NCBI GenBank assembly: GCA_019637105.1
Contig: JAHBWF010000034.1
Coordinates: 1 to 58,299, forward strand
Source: Labilithrix sp.
GTDB taxonomy: Bacteria; Myxococcota_A; Polyangia; Polyangiales; Polyangiaceae
Length of the DNA stretch: 58,299 bases
Direction of reading: 5' to 3'
Shown here: positions 35,801-44,845 of the stretch, piece by piece
Numbering within the stretch: the first letter of the stretch is position 1
Layout: every line of letters begins with the position of its first letter
Notes under the pieces: generated by a model
Database searches by the model: none
Told to the model about the DNA's origin: nothing
What the model saw: only the letters and a program-made list of their open reading frames with translations
Program-made: the position numbers and the translations under genes

Positions 35801-37624
35801 GTGATCCGCTCTCGCGTCTTCGTCGCGCTCCTCGTCGCCTCGCCCGTCCTCGTCATCGCGGCGTGCACGACGGATCCGACCGGCGACGGCGCGAACGGCG
35901 ACGACTCGTCGAGCTCGGGCGGCGCGAGCTCGAGCGGCGCGAGCGGCGCCGGCGGCGCCAGCGGCAACGGAGGCGGCGGGCCTTCGTGCGCGAACGGCGC
36001 GAAGGACGACGGGGAGACGGACGTCGACTGCGGCGGAGCGTGCCCGACGAAGTGCGAGGCGCTGAAGGGCTGCGCGGGCGATCCCGACTGCGCGACCGAT
36101 CTCGTCTGCGTGAAGGACGTCTGCGCGGCGGCGACCTCGACCGACGGCGTCAAGAACGGCTCGGAGACGGACGTCGACTGCGGCGGGCCGCTCGCGCCGC
36201 CGTGCGCCGTCGGCGCGACCTGCATCGAGGCGAACGACTGCGCGGAGAAGGTCTGCGTCGCCGGCAAGTGCGCCCCGCCGGCGCCGGACGACGGCGTGAA
36301 GAACGGCTCCGAGACCGACGTCGACTGCGGCGGTGGCGAGGCGCCGGCGTGCGCCGACGAGAAGGCGTGCGCCGAGGCCTCGGACTGCACGAGCAAGGTC
36401 TGCACCGGCGGCGTCTGCCAGGTCCCGACCACCACCGACGAGGTCCAGAACGGCGACGAGACCGACGTGGACTGCGGCGGCGGCGCGCCGGCGGAGCCGT
36501 GCGCGTCGGGGAAGAAGTGCGTCGAGGGCCTCCGCGACTGCACGAGCAAGGTGTGCACCGGCAACGTCTGCCAGGTCCCCACCGGCAACGACGGTCAACA
36601 GAACGGCGACGAGTCCGCGGTCGACTGCGGCGGCACCACGACGGGGGCGCCGCGCTGCGGGACCGGCGTCGCGTGCGTCGTCGACAACGACTGCGCCTCG
36701 AACGGCTGCGCGTTCGACAAGAAGTGCGCGGCCGGGCGGAGCTGCACGCGCCAGCTCGGCGGCGTCACGTGCGGCGCGGGCGAGGTCGGCGCGGGCGGCG
36801 CGAGCCACGAGAGCTGCTGCGCGAGGGCGCCGCTCGCGGGCTCCACGGTGCGGATGGACAAGTACCTCGTGACCGCCGGGCGCATGCGCGCGTTCATCGA
36901 GCGGCTCGGCGGCAACGTCCGCGCGTTCGCGCCGTCGACGACCGGGTGGAGCGCGGCGTGGAACCCGCTCGTCCCCGCGACCGCGGCCGAGGCGAACGTC
37001 ATGCTCGGCTCGTACTGGAACGGCGCGCCGAACGACGGCGACGGCCAGCAGTCGAAGCGCTCGTGCGCGCCGGGGAGCTTCGGCGGCCACACGTACTGGA
37101 CCCCGGCGAACGGCGGCGACTACAGCGACTTCACGCAGAACCAGCTCGACGTGAAGGCGCTCAACTGCGTCGGCTGGCACCTGGCGCGCGCCTTCTGCTC
37201 CTGGGAGGGCGGCAGGCTCCCGACGCGCGCGGAGATCATCAACGCGTTCAGGAACGGCTCGACCACGACCTACCCCTGGGGCAACGCCGCGTACGACCCG
37301 AACGTGCAGGACAACCGGCTGAACCACGAGTTCAACTACGGCTTCCCGAACGTCGCCGGCCGGCGTCTGCTCGGCGGAGGCGCCGCCGCCGACATCGCCT
37401 GGCACGTCTCGCCGCCCGGCCGCTTCCCGCTCGGTCGCAACAACAACGGCGTCGAGATCGCCGGCAACCTCCTGCACTGGGTGGGGGACGGCGAGTACTT
37501 CTTCAACTGGACGCTCTCCTGGGAGCGTCACGGCGCCAACCTGAACAACCAGGACTGGCGAAGCTCGTGGCCCGGCGAGCCGAACGGCTACTACGCCATC
37601 GGCTTCCGCTGCGTCTACGACTGA
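35801..37624 (+). CDS. Lipoprotein with Cys-rich repeats and a formylglycine-generating-enzyme-like domain
   Basis: 607 residues from a GTG. Signal peptide with Cys about 22 (VIAAC), then a Ser/Gly linker. Residues about 60-320 hold five or six repeats of about 48 residues around the core NGxETDVDCGG with four or more Cys each, a motif I recall from myxobacterial surface lipoproteins. Residues about 350-607 resemble the sulfatase-modifying-factor/FGE fold: MDKYLVTAGRMRAFIERLGG, WHLARAFCSWEGGRLPTRAE, TTTYPWGNAAYD, EIAGNLLHWVGDGEYF and the end YYAIGFRCVYD. The paired catalytic Cys of true FGE cannot be placed with confidence, so a binding rather than catalytic role is possible. Confidence 0.8.
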   Translation: MIRSRVFVALLVASPVLVIAACTTDPTGDGANGDDSSSSGGASSSGASGAGGASGNGGGGPSCANGAKDDGETDVDCGGACPTKCEALKGCAGDPDCATDLVCVKDVCAAATSTDGVKNGSETDVDCGGPLAPPCAVGATCIEANDCAEKVCVAGKCAPPAPDDGVKNGSETDVDCGGGEAPACADEKACAEASDCTSKVCTGGVCQVPTTTDEVQNGDETDVDCGGGAPAEPCASGKKCVEGLRDCTSKVCTGNVCQVPTGNDGQQNGDESAVDCGGTTTGAPRCGTGVACVVDNDCASNGCAFDKKCAAGRSCTRQLGGVTCGAGEVGAGGASHESCCARAPLAGSTVRMDKYLVTAGRMRAFIERLGGNVRAFAPSTTGWSAAWNPLVPATAAEANVMLGSYWNGAPNDGDGQQSKRSCAPGSFGGHTYWTPANGGDYSDFTQNQLDVKALNCVGWHLARAFCSWEGGRLPTRAEIINAFRNGSTTTYPWGNAAYDPNVQDNRLNHEFNYGFPNVAGRRLLGGGAAADIAWHVSPPGRFPLGRNNNGVEIAGNLLHWVGDGEYFFNWTLSWERHGANLNNQDWRSSWPGEPNGYYAIGFRCVYD

Positions 37625-37634
37625 GGGGCGACGC

Positions 37635-39107
37635 TCAGATCGCTTCGGCTTCGACCGCGCGGCGGAGGGCGTCGAGCGTCGGGACGCTCGCGGCCTTGTG
37701 GCCGAGCTCGGTCGCGGCGGCGCGGATCCAGGCGATCTGCTCCTCGACGCGCTCCGGCGCGGTGCCGCCGGTGCTCTTCTTGGCGGCCACGGCGACGCGC
37801 GGGTCGACGACCGCGAGGACGGACTCGTCGAACGCGGCGTGGACCGACCTCGCCGCGTCGAGGCCGACGCTCGCGAGGTCGACGCCGCGCTCGCGCGCGA
37901 GGTGAACGAGCTGGCCCGTGGCCTTGTAGGCCTCGCGGAAGGGCATCCCCTTGCGCACGAGCGCCTCGGCGATGTCGGTCGCCTGCGTCGAGCCGTCGGA
38001 CACCGCGGCGAGGCAGCGCGCCGGATCGAACGAGAGGTGCGCGATGGCCGCGCGGACGGCGCCGGTCGCGCCGCGGACGAGCGGCCCGGTGTCGAGCGCC
38101 GCCTGGCGATCGTCCTGGAGATCGCGGTTGTAGCCGGTGGGCAGGCCGCGCACGAGCGTGAGCATCGCCATCACGTTGCCGACGCCGCGCGACGCCTTCG
38201 CGCGGACGAGCTCGAAGATGTCCGGGTTCTTCTTCTGCGGCATCATGCTCGAGCCCGCCGCGACGGCGTCGCCGATGCGCAGGAACGCGAACTCGCTGGT
38301 CGTGAAGTCGATCACGTCGGTCGACAGCCGCGAGAGCGCGAGGAGCACGCGGGCCCCCGCCCACGTCCAGTCGAGGATGAAGTCGCGATCGCCGATCGTG
38401 TCGAGCGCGTTGGCGGTCACGCCCGCGAAGCCGAGGAGGCGCGCGACGACGCTCCGGTCGATCGGGAGCGACGTGCCCGAGCACGCGCCGGAGCCGAGCG
38501 GCGACTCGTTCGTGTGCGCCACGGCCTGGGCGAGCACGTCCGCCGCGCGGAGGAGCTGCATCGACCACGCCGAGACGAGGAACGCCGCCGAGACCGGCTG
38601 CGCGCGCTGCCGGTGCGTGTACGCCGGGAGGATGACGCCCTCGTCGCGCGCGGCGCGGTCGGCGAGCTCGCTCGCAAGGGCCGCGACGTCGGCCAGGGTG
38701 CGGGCGGCCTGATCGCGGACGTGGAGCCGGAGGTCGAGCGAGACCTGATCGTTGCGCGAGCGCGCCGTGTGGAGGCGCTTGCCGACGTCGCCGAGCTCCC
38801 GCGTGAGCCGGGCCTCGACCGCCATGTGCACGTCCTCCTCGCCGCCCTCGAGGTCGAGCTTGCCCGCGGCCGCGTCGTCGTACATCGCGAGCAGCGCCGC
38901 CCGGAGCTTCCGCGCGTCGTCCGGCTCGAGGAGCCCGACCTTGCGGAGCATCGTCACGTGCGCCGCGCTGCCGAGGAGGTCCTCGCGCACGAACGTCCGG
39001 TCGTGGTTCAACGACGAGCTCCACGCGAGGAGCTCCGGGATCATCTCCACCCGTCCGGTCGCGTCCGTTCGCGCGATCCCGCTCGCCTTGTCCGCGCCCT
39101 TCACCAT
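37635..39107 (-). CDS. argH: Argininosuccinate lyase
   Basis: 490 residues from the ATG at 39105-39107 (AAAGGAG upstream; a further start at 39140 is less likely). Last step of arginine synthesis, argininosuccinate to arginine plus fumarate. Superfamily sites: ARSRNDQVSLDLRLHVRDQA, YTHRQRAQPVSAAFL (catalytic His region), SGACSGTSLPIDR, the signature AGSSMMPQKKNPDIFELVRA and LPTGYNRDLQDDRQAA. Length slightly above the usual 460. No other arg gene adjoins it. Confidence 0.95.
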   Translation of the reverse strand: MVKGADKASGIARTDATGRVEMIPELLAWSSSLNHDRTFVREDLLGSAAHVTMLRKVGLLEPDDARKLRAALLAMYDDAAAGKLDLEGGEEDVHMAVEARLTRELGDVGKRLHTARSRNDQVSLDLRLHVRDQAARTLADVAALASELADRAARDEGVILPAYTHRQRAQPVSAAFLVSAWSMQLLRAADVLAQAVAHTNESPLGSGACSGTSLPIDRSVVARLLGFAGVTANALDTIGDRDFILDWTWAGARVLLALSRLSTDVIDFTTSEFAFLRIGDAVAAGSSMMPQKKNPDIFELVRAKASRGVGNVMAMLTLVRGLPTGYNRDLQDDRQAALDTGPLVRGATGAVRAAIAHLSFDPARCLAAVSDGSTQATDIAEALVRKGMPFREAYKATGQLVHLARERGVDLASVGLDAARSVHAAFDESVLAVVDPRVAVAAKKSTGGTAPERVEEQIAWIRAAATELGHKAASVPTLDALRRAVEAEAI

Positions 39108-39203
39108 CGTCGGCGGGCTCCTTTCCCTGTCCCAGGTCACGACACAGCTATGACCGACGCTTCACAGTGCTCTTGCACCGTGGGTCACAGCGCGCGCGTC
39201 GAA

Positions 39204-39416
39204 TCAGCGACCGCCGGCCGCTCCCCCGCTCGCGCTCGTCGCGGAGCCGGTGTTCTGGCCTCCCTCCGGCGTCGAGGCGGGCGTCAGGCCCCAGATGAGC
39301 CCGACGATGAGGAAGAGGACCGCCCCGAGCGCGGTCAGCCACAACGGCGTCTTCGGCTCCGGGGGCGCCGGCGGCGCGTGGTGGTGATCGCTCGGATTTC
39401 CGTGCGTTTCGCTCAT
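39204..39416 (-). CDS. Small single-pass membrane protein, 70 aa
   Basis: ATG at 39414-39416. A His/Pro-rich N-terminus (GNPSDHHHAPPAPPEPKTP) leads into one hydrophobic helix (LWLTALGAVLFLIVGLIWGL), then a Gly/Ser/Ala tail. Codon use is GC-rich. It lies upstream of argH on the same strand with 96 bases between. A near-palindrome (GTGC-TCTT-GCAC flanked by CAC/GTG) sits in that gap at 39163-39182. Not recognised. Confidence 0.6.
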   Translation of the reverse strand: MSETHGNPSDHHHAPPAPPEPKTPLWLTALGAVLFLIVGLIWGLTPASTPEGGQNTGSATSASGGAAGGR

Positions 39417-39592
39417 TCCACTGGACCTCGCCGCTTGTTTCCCACACGGGGCCGCGCCTGGTCAAGGCTCGCAGGGACGAAGGCGCCCGTCGGGCCTCGC
39501 GACGGCCCGCGCGGGCGCCCGGGACCGCGCGTGGATCGCCGCGCGGAGAGGGCCGGTTTTCGGCACGGCGAGTGCTAGATTTCCTGGACCCC

Positions 39593-40639
39593 ATGTCCCG
39601 AAGCGCCCTCCTCCTCGCGTCGCTCCTCGGTGGTCTCCTCGCCGTCGCCGCCCCGGCAGGCGCGGCGCCCGCCCCGTTGCCGTCGTTGCCCGGCGCGGCA
39701 GGCTCGGACGGGGGCGGGGGGACGCTGGATCTCGAGCGGCTCCGTCGCGGGGTCGTGCAGATCGAGCAGGGCGGTCGTCCCATGGCGGTCGGCACCGTGC
39801 TCTCGCGGGACGGCCGGGTCCTGACCTCGCTCTCCGGGCTCGGCGCCGTCGAGAGCCCGGAGATCCGCTACGCGGACAACACAGTCGTGAAGGCGAAGAT
39901 CGGCCACAAAGACAAGGGCTGGGACCTCGCGCTCTTGGTCCCGCAGTCGGGCAAGTGGCTCGACGGGCTCATGCCGACCGACGCCGATCCGACCGCCGTC
40001 GACATCAAGGCGTTCCTCCCGAAGTCGGGCAAGCTCGCCGCGTCGGGCGTCCACCTGAAGGGGCGCACGGACGCACGGACGAAGGAAGGCGATCCGCTGA
40101 ACAGCGCGCTCGACCTCGATCTGAAGGGGGTCCCGGGGATCCCGGGCGCGCCGCTGCTCGATCCGAACGGCAAGGTCGTCGGCGTGCTCGTCCGCGCGTG
40201 CAAGGCCGTGGCCGCGCCCGCGAAGGCGGAGAAGGCCGACGCGGGCAAGGACCCCGGCAAGACGGCGGCGCCGCCGTGCTCGCCGATCACGATCGGCGCG
40301 CCGGTGACCGCCCTGCGCGGCTTCCTCATGAAGACGCCGGAGACCGCGGTTCAGCCCGCGCCGTGGCTCGGCCTCGGCGGCGCGCCGACGGAGTCGGGCA
40401 ACGTGAAGGGCGTCCGCGTCGTCGGCGTCGCGCCCGGGAGCCCTGCCGAGAAGGCGGGCCTCACGGCGGCGGCCGACGAGCCGGACACGATCGTCGCGGT
40501 CGACGGCCAACCGGTCGAGACCCCCGAGCAGCTCGCCGAGGTCATCGCCAAGCGCGCGATCGGGCAGAGCGTCAAGCTTCTCGTGTTCAGCAAGGGCAAG
40601 TTCCGCGAGGCGACCGCCACGCTCCGCGCGGCGCCGTGA
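39593..40639 (+). CDS. HtrA-like protein with PDZ domain and lost catalytic triad
   Basis: 348 residues. A cleavable signal peptide (LLLASLLGGLLAVAAPAGAA) gives periplasmic location. Residues about 50-210 follow the trypsin-like fold of HtrA/DegP: GVVQIEQGGRPMAVGTVLSR, DGRVLTSLSGLG where the catalytic His (normally TxxHV) is missing, GWDLALLVPQ which keeps the Asp, and GVPGIPGAPLLDPNGKVVGV where GNSGGPL has become GIPGAPL, losing the nucleophilic Ser. A PDZ domain closes the protein (VVGVAPGSPAEKAGL, IVAVDGQPVETPEQLAEVIA). It is therefore probably a non-proteolytic binding protein. Followed by a PP2C gene. Confidence 0.85.
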   Translation: MSRSALLLASLLGGLLAVAAPAGAAPAPLPSLPGAAGSDGGGGTLDLERLRRGVVQIEQGGRPMAVGTVLSRDGRVLTSLSGLGAVESPEIRYADNTVVKAKIGHKDKGWDLALLVPQSGKWLDGLMPTDADPTAVDIKAFLPKSGKLAASGVHLKGRTDARTKEGDPLNSALDLDLKGVPGIPGAPLLDPNGKVVGVLVRACKAVAAPAKAEKADAGKDPGKTAAPPCSPITIGAPVTALRGFLMKTPETAVQPAPWLGLGGAPTESGNVKGVRVVGVAPGSPAEKAGLTAAADEPDTIVAVDGQPVETPEQLAEVIAKRAIGQSVKLLVFSKGKFREATATLRAAP

Positions 40640-40678
40640 CCCCGCCTGGAACTGATTGACAGGGGCTCGCGGTCCCTG

Positions 40679-41473
40679 TTGGATCCCTTGGTAGTGGGAC
40701 TGCGCATCGAAGTTGCCGGCGAGACGAACGTCGGCATGAAGCGGACGCACAACGAAGACAACTTCGCGATCATAGAGGACAGCGGCCTCTACATCGTCGC
40801 GGACGGGATGGGCGGTCACGCGTCCGGCGAGGTCGCGAGCAAGATGGCCGTCGACTCCCTGAAGGAGTTCTTCGCCGCCACCGCTCAGGATCCGGAGCGC
40901 ACCTGGCCGTACAAGATGGACCGGTCGAAGGGGTACGAGGAGAACCGGCTCATCACCGGGATCAAGCTCGCGAACCTCCGCATCTACGAGACCGCCCAGC
41001 GCGACGCGGGCAAGCGCGGCATGGGCACGACCATCGTCGTCCTCTTCGCGGTCGAGGACGGCGTCTACGTCGCGCACGTCGGCGACTCGCGCGGCTACCG
41101 CTTCCGCGACGGCAAGATCGAGCAGCTCACCGAGGACCACTCGCTGCTCAACGACTACATCAAGATGAAGCGGCTCACGGCCGAGGAGATCGCGAACTTC
41201 CCGCACAAGAACGTCATCGTTCGCGCGCTCGGGATGAAGGACACGGTCAAGGTCGACACCCGCTTCGAGTCGCCGCGCGCGAACGACGTCTACCTGCTGT
41301 GCTCCGACGGCCTCTCGGGCCCGGTCGAAGACCCGGAGATGCTCGAGATCATCACCCGCCACAGCGATCTCAAGGTGGCGGCGTCGAAGATGATCGAGCG
41401 CGCCAACGAGAACGGCGGACCGGACAACATCACGGTCATCCTCGCGCGCTGGGTCGAAGACCGCCCCGGCTGA
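40679..41473 (+). CDS. PP2C-type Ser/Thr protein phosphatase
   Basis: 264 residues from a TTG at 40679; other TTG/GTG starts at 40688-40696 are equally possible, so the first few residues are uncertain. PP2C motifs in order: NVGMKRTHNEDNFAI, LYIVADGMGGHASGEVAS, GKRGMGTTIVVLFAVEDG, YVAHVGDSRGYRFRDG, LLCSDGLSGPVEDPEML and ENGGPDNITVILARW, with all metal-binding Asp present. Likely partner of the Ser/Thr kinases common in this type of genome. It lies 39 bases after the HtrA-like gene and may be co-transcribed. Confidence 0.93.
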   Translation: MDPLVVGLRIEVAGETNVGMKRTHNEDNFAIIEDSGLYIVADGMGGHASGEVASKMAVDSLKEFFAATAQDPERTWPYKMDRSKGYEENRLITGIKLANLRIYETAQRDAGKRGMGTTIVVLFAVEDGVYVAHVGDSRGYRFRDGKIEQLTEDHSLLNDYIKMKRLTAEEIANFPHKNVIVRALGMKDTVKVDTRFESPRANDVYLLCSDGLSGPVEDPEMLEIITRHSDLKVAASKMIERANENGGPDNITVILARWVEDRPG

Positions 41474-41477
41474 CCGC

Positions 41478-42908
41478 TCAGCTCGGCCGAGGCCGGAAGG
41501 TCCAGCGATGCGCCGCCCGGGTCATGGGGCTCGTCCGCGGCCCCTTCGCTCGAGGCAGCTCGAACCAGAAGACGCTCCCCACGCCGTCGTTCGGCAGCAC
41601 GCCGACGTCGCCGCCGTGCGCCTCGACCAGCCGGCGGACCGTCGCGAGGCCGAGCCCGAGCCCGGGGAGCGCGGACTCCGCGGCGCGCAGGTAGGGGTCG
41701 AAGATCCGCTCGCGGAGCTCGACCGGCACGCCGGGCCCGGTGTCGCGCACCTCGAAGCGCACCGACTCGGCGAGCTCGCGGGCTCGGACGTCCACGCGCC
41801 GTTCGGGCGAGCCGCCCATGGTCTTGATCGCGTTGCCGACGAGGTTCGAGACGATGCTGATCAGCACCCCGGGGCTGCACGCCACGACCACGGACGGGTC
41901 GGGCTTGTCCAGCGTGAGCGTCACGCCGTTCGCCTCCGCGGAGCTCTTCATCTCGTCGACCACGCCGCTCAGCACCTCGGCCGCGCTGGTCGTGGCGCTC
42001 TCCTGCGGTGGCGCCCCCGAACGAGCGAAGACGAGGAGGCCGTCCACGAGCTGCCCCACGCGCTGCAGGGTCTTCGTGGCGCGGTCGAGGACGCCGCCCT
42101 CGACGCCGACCTTCGGGTCGCGCTTGGTCAGCTCGAGCGCGAGCCCGACGGCCGCGAGCGGGCTCCGGATGTCGTGAGCGACTCGGCCGGCGAAATGCTC
42201 CATCTCGGAGACGCGCGCCTCCATCAGCCCCGTGAAGCGGTGGAGCACGCGCACCATCATGAGCGCGACGGCGCCGGCGAGCACGACGCTGAGCGCGATC
42301 AAGAACGCGAGCAGCGTCTGCGACGACGACTGGATCGACGCGATGTGGGCGCCGAGCGTCGACGAGTTGCGCGCGTTGAGGTCGATCTCCTCCACGAACG
42401 TCTCGTCGAGCCGATCGAGCGCGGGCTCCGTCCGCGTGCGCAGCTCCATGGTGGCGCCTTCCTTGTCGCCGCTCTCGAGCCGGAGGACGACGCGATCCAT
42501 CGAGTCGTTCATCGAGGCGTCGCGGAGGTCGATCCTGTCCTGTATCGCCTTCTCGCCGGGGTACGCGGGCAGCTCGACGCAGCGCCGCGTGAGCTGCGCG
42601 AGGTCGTGGCGTGACTCGCGCAGCTCCGCCATGTCGCTCTCGGCGTGGCGGACTCGCGCGCTGGTCAGCCGTTCGAGGAGCATCTGGACCTGGCGGAGCT
42701 CGGTGCGGGCGCGTGAGAGGCACGCGATGGAGGGCAGCGCGTTCGTCGTGATGCTCTCGGCCGCGCTCTCGATCCCGCGCGCGCGGTACTCGGCCACGGC
42801 CGTCGCGGCGATGAAGCTCGCGACCGTCAGGACGAAGGAGGCGATGAGCGACCACACGACGCGGACGGAGCGCCGCGTGTCGTCGCGGGGGGAGCCGCGC
42901 CAGCTCAC
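41478..42908 (-). CDS. Membrane sensor histidine kinase with four-helix-bundle sensor
   Basis: 476 residues from a GTG that overlaps the upstream receiver gene by 4 bases. Two membrane helices (VVWSLIASFVLTVASFIAAT and LLAFLIALSVVLAGAVALMM) flank a helical periplasmic part of about 170 residues, like the 4HB sensor of chemoreceptors. A linker of HAMP-like size leads to HisKA with His in FAGRVAHDIRSPLAAVGLAL and an ATPase domain (VSNLVGNAIKTMGG, DTGPGVPVELRE, GLGLGLATVRRLVEAHGG). The HAHDIRSP type of His box is common in myxobacteria. Convergent with the PP2C gene, 4 bases apart. Confidence 0.9.
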   Translation of the reverse strand: MSWRGSPRDDTRRSVRVVWSLIASFVLTVASFIAATAVAEYRARGIESAAESITTNALPSIACLSRARTELRQVQMLLERLTSARVRHAESDMAELRESRHDLAQLTRRCVELPAYPGEKAIQDRIDLRDASMNDSMDRVVLRLESGDKEGATMELRTRTEPALDRLDETFVEEIDLNARNSSTLGAHIASIQSSSQTLLAFLIALSVVLAGAVALMMVRVLHRFTGLMEARVSEMEHFAGRVAHDIRSPLAAVGLALELTKRDPKVGVEGGVLDRATKTLQRVGQLVDGLLVFARSGAPPQESATTSAAEVLSGVVDEMKSSAEANGVTLTLDKPDPSVVVACSPGVLISIVSNLVGNAIKTMGGSPERRVDVRARELAESVRFEVRDTGPGVPVELRERIFDPYLRAAESALPGLGLGLATVRRLVEAHGGDVGVLPNDGVGSVFWFELPRAKGPRTSPMTRAAHRWTFRPRPS

Positions 42909-43306
42909 GGCCGCTTCTCCAGGAGGCGCGGCTGCGGCGCGGCGCGCTCCTCGAGCACCCGCTGGATGAGGCGCGTCAGCGCGCTCGGGTCGTACGGCTT
43001 CGGCAGGAAGTAGCGCGTCCCCACGTCGGCGGCGATGCTCTCGAGGTCGAGCACGCCCGAGCAGAGGATGATCGGGATGTTCTCGAGGCCGCGATCGCGC
43101 AGGAACATCTCGAGCGCCATCTCCGGTCCGGTCAGCGCGGGCATCTCGACGTCGAGCACGACCAGATCCGGCCGTCGCTCGCGCAGGAGGGTGAGCCCCT
43201 CCATGCCGTTGGCCGCCACGCGGGTGGTGTGGCCGTCGAAGCGGAGCAGCTCCGACAGGAGGTCAGCCGTCTCGGAGTCGTCGTCGACGATCAGCAGATC
43301 CGCCAT
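42905..43306 (-). CDS. Stand-alone receiver (response regulator) protein
   Basis: 133 residues, receiver domain only: LLIVDDDSETADLLSELLRF, phospho-acceptor Asp about 52 in LVVLDVEMPALTGPEM, Ser in IILCSGV and Lys in YFLPKPYDPSAL. No output domain, so it probably acts by protein contact or in a phosphorelay with the downstream kinase, to which it is coupled (GTGA overlap). Confidence 0.92.
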   Translation of the reverse strand: MADLLIVDDDSETADLLSELLRFDGHTTRVAANGMEGLTLLRERRPDLVVLDVEMPALTGPEMALEMFLRDRGLENIPIILCSGVLDLESIAADVGTRYFLPKPYDPSALTRLIQRVLEERAAPQPRLLEKRP

Positions 43307-43464
43307 CGCTGCCCGCTTCCGCTCGGCGCCCGGGTCGGGCGTCCGTTCTGAGCTCGCATTCCCCGTACCAGGTCGACGAGCTACGCGGGCGGCGGCGCGC
43401 CCGACCGCGGACGTGCGGCGGCGCGCTCCCGCGGGCCCGGCGGGCCGCGCCGCGGGCGCCGCGC

Positions 43465-43806
43465 TCAGCGCAGGCTGAAGCCCGTCGGCCCGAGGGCCAG
43501 GTAGACGGCCACGATCGTCACCAGCATCACGGCGGCGATGAGCGCGTAGTTCAAGCGCGACTGCGTCGTGCTCCAGCCGTCGCCGTAGAACTTCCCCTTC
43601 GAGCGCTTCCGCAGCTTCTTCTGGACCGAGGCGAGGAGGAGCTCGTCGCGCGCGGGCTCCGGGAGGGCGTCCTCGGGCTCCGCGAGCGAGCGCTTGAGGA
43701 GCGCGCTCAGCGCGGGCTCCGCGTCGAGCTGGGCGAGCTCGGCCTCCGACAGCTCGTCGTCCGCCGCGCCGGCCTCGTCCTTCGGCTTGTCGCTGTCCTC
43801 CGTCAT
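43465..43806 (-). CDS. Single-pass membrane protein coupled to an ECF sigma factor (putative anti-sigma factor)
   Basis: 113 residues; its ATG overlaps the sigma stop (ATGA). The cytosolic N-terminus is acidic (AGAADDELSEAELAQLDAEP), then helical (DELLLASVQKKLRKRSKGKF), with one membrane helix near the C-terminus (LNYALIAAVMLVTIVAVYLA) and almost no periplasmic tail. It has no zinc-binding HxxxCxxC motif. Coupling and topology suggest control of the sigma factor, but it could also be only a membrane adaptor. Confidence 0.75.
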   Translation of the reverse strand: MTEDSDKPKDEAGAADDELSEAELAQLDAEPALSALLKRSLAEPEDALPEPARDELLLASVQKKLRKRSKGKFYGDGWSTTQSRLNYALIAAVMLVTIVAVYLALGPTGFSLR

Positions 43807-44408
43807 CCGATCTTCTCGCCGAGCTCGCGCTCGACGATCTCCTTGAGCTGGGCGCGCGCGCGGAAGATCCTGCTCTTGACTGTACCAGCCGCGAGGCCCG
43901 TGATCTGCTCGATCTCCTCGTAGGAGAGCTCCTCGACGTCGCGCAGGATGAGGCACTCGCGGAACGTCGGCTCGATCTTCTGGATCGCGTCCTGGACGAT
44001 CTTCTCGACCTGCTTGCCGCCGAGCGCCTCGTCCGGACGCTCGATGACGGCGACGTTCGCGCGGCGCGCCTCGCCGAGCGGGACGCGCTCCGCCACCGCT
44101 TCGAGCTCGTCCTGCTCGCCCGCGCGCCGCACGCGCAGGTACTTCGAGCGGTTTTTGCAGAGGTTCACGGCGATGCGATAGATCCACGTCGAGAGCTTCG
44201 ACTCGCCGCGGAAGGTGCCGATCGCCTTGAAGACCTGGACGAAGACCTCCTGCGTCAGGTCCTCGGCCTCCGCCTTGTTCCCGAGCATGCGGAGGACGAG
44301 CGCGGACACGCGTCGCCCGTAGGTCTGCACGAGCTCGTTGAACGCGCGCTCGTCACGCGCGGCCAGGCGCTCGATCAGCTTGGCTTCGAGCTCGTCGGGA
44401 AGCGCCAC
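43803..44408 (-). CDS. ECF-type RNA polymerase sigma factor
   Basis: 201 residues from the GTG at 44406-44408, which gives the usual ECF length; the frame stays open to an ATG at 44675, but that stretch includes a locally AT-rich segment (44418-44460) more like a promoter region. Region 2: FNELVQTYGRRVSALVLRML and AEAEDLTQEVFVQVFKAIGT, FRGESKLSTWIYRIAVNLCK. Region 4: CLILRDVEELSYEEIEQITG and LAAGTVKSRIFRARAQLKEI. It resembles the RpoE group. Co-transcribed with the membrane protein that overlaps its stop. Confidence 0.9.
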   Translation of the reverse strand: MALPDELEAKLIERLAARDERAFNELVQTYGRRVSALVLRMLGNKAEAEDLTQEVFVQVFKAIGTFRGESKLSTWIYRIAVNLCKNRSKYLRVRRAGEQDELEAVAERVPLGEARRANVAVIERPDEALGGKQVEKIVQDAIQKIEPTFRECLILRDVEELSYEEIEQITGLAAGTVKSRIFRARAQLKEIVERELGEKIG

Positions 44409-44845
44409 GTCCGGCCATGGTGAACTACTATCGGGTGAAAGTGCAAAGTCACTCCATCGGACCGACGCCGGGGGCGGCGCGTGGCCGGCCTCGGCGTGAC
44501 AGGGGGCGGGCTCGTCGCCGTCGATTGGCTCCCAGGGGGCGGCGCCGAAACGAACGGGACGCGCGCCCGCGGGGGCGCGTGCCCGTCGGTCGGCCATCAT
44601 CTCTGCCGGTCCGGACACGCGGCCCTCGAGAAAGTTCCACGGCGCCGGGCCCGCCGTGGGACGGGCCCTCGTCACGAGCGGGCGAGATCCAGATCATCAC
44701 GGCCTAACGGCGCGGTATCCGACGACTCGCCCCCTGCGTTCCCCGCGGCCCTCGACGACGATCCGAGATCACCCGTGGCCCGCGTCGATCATTCCACGAG
44801 CTACGGCGATCCACGGGTGGCATCGCGATTGCTGGTCGAGCCGCC
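44409..44845. other. 437-base divergent intergenic region
   Basis: Between the ECF sigma gene (leftward) and a lipoprotein gene (rightward). It is open in the sigma frame for 89 more codons, so part may be coding if an earlier start is used. An AT-richer island at 44418-44460 holds GTGA-N10-TCAC around 44436-44453, a candidate operator or promoter element for the sigma gene. Nothing else stands out. Confidence 0.4.

Noticed and set aside
44409-44675. N-terminal extension of the ECF sigma factor
   Set aside because: Open frame without sigma homology and crossing an AT-richer, promoter-like segment; the shorter start gives standard length.
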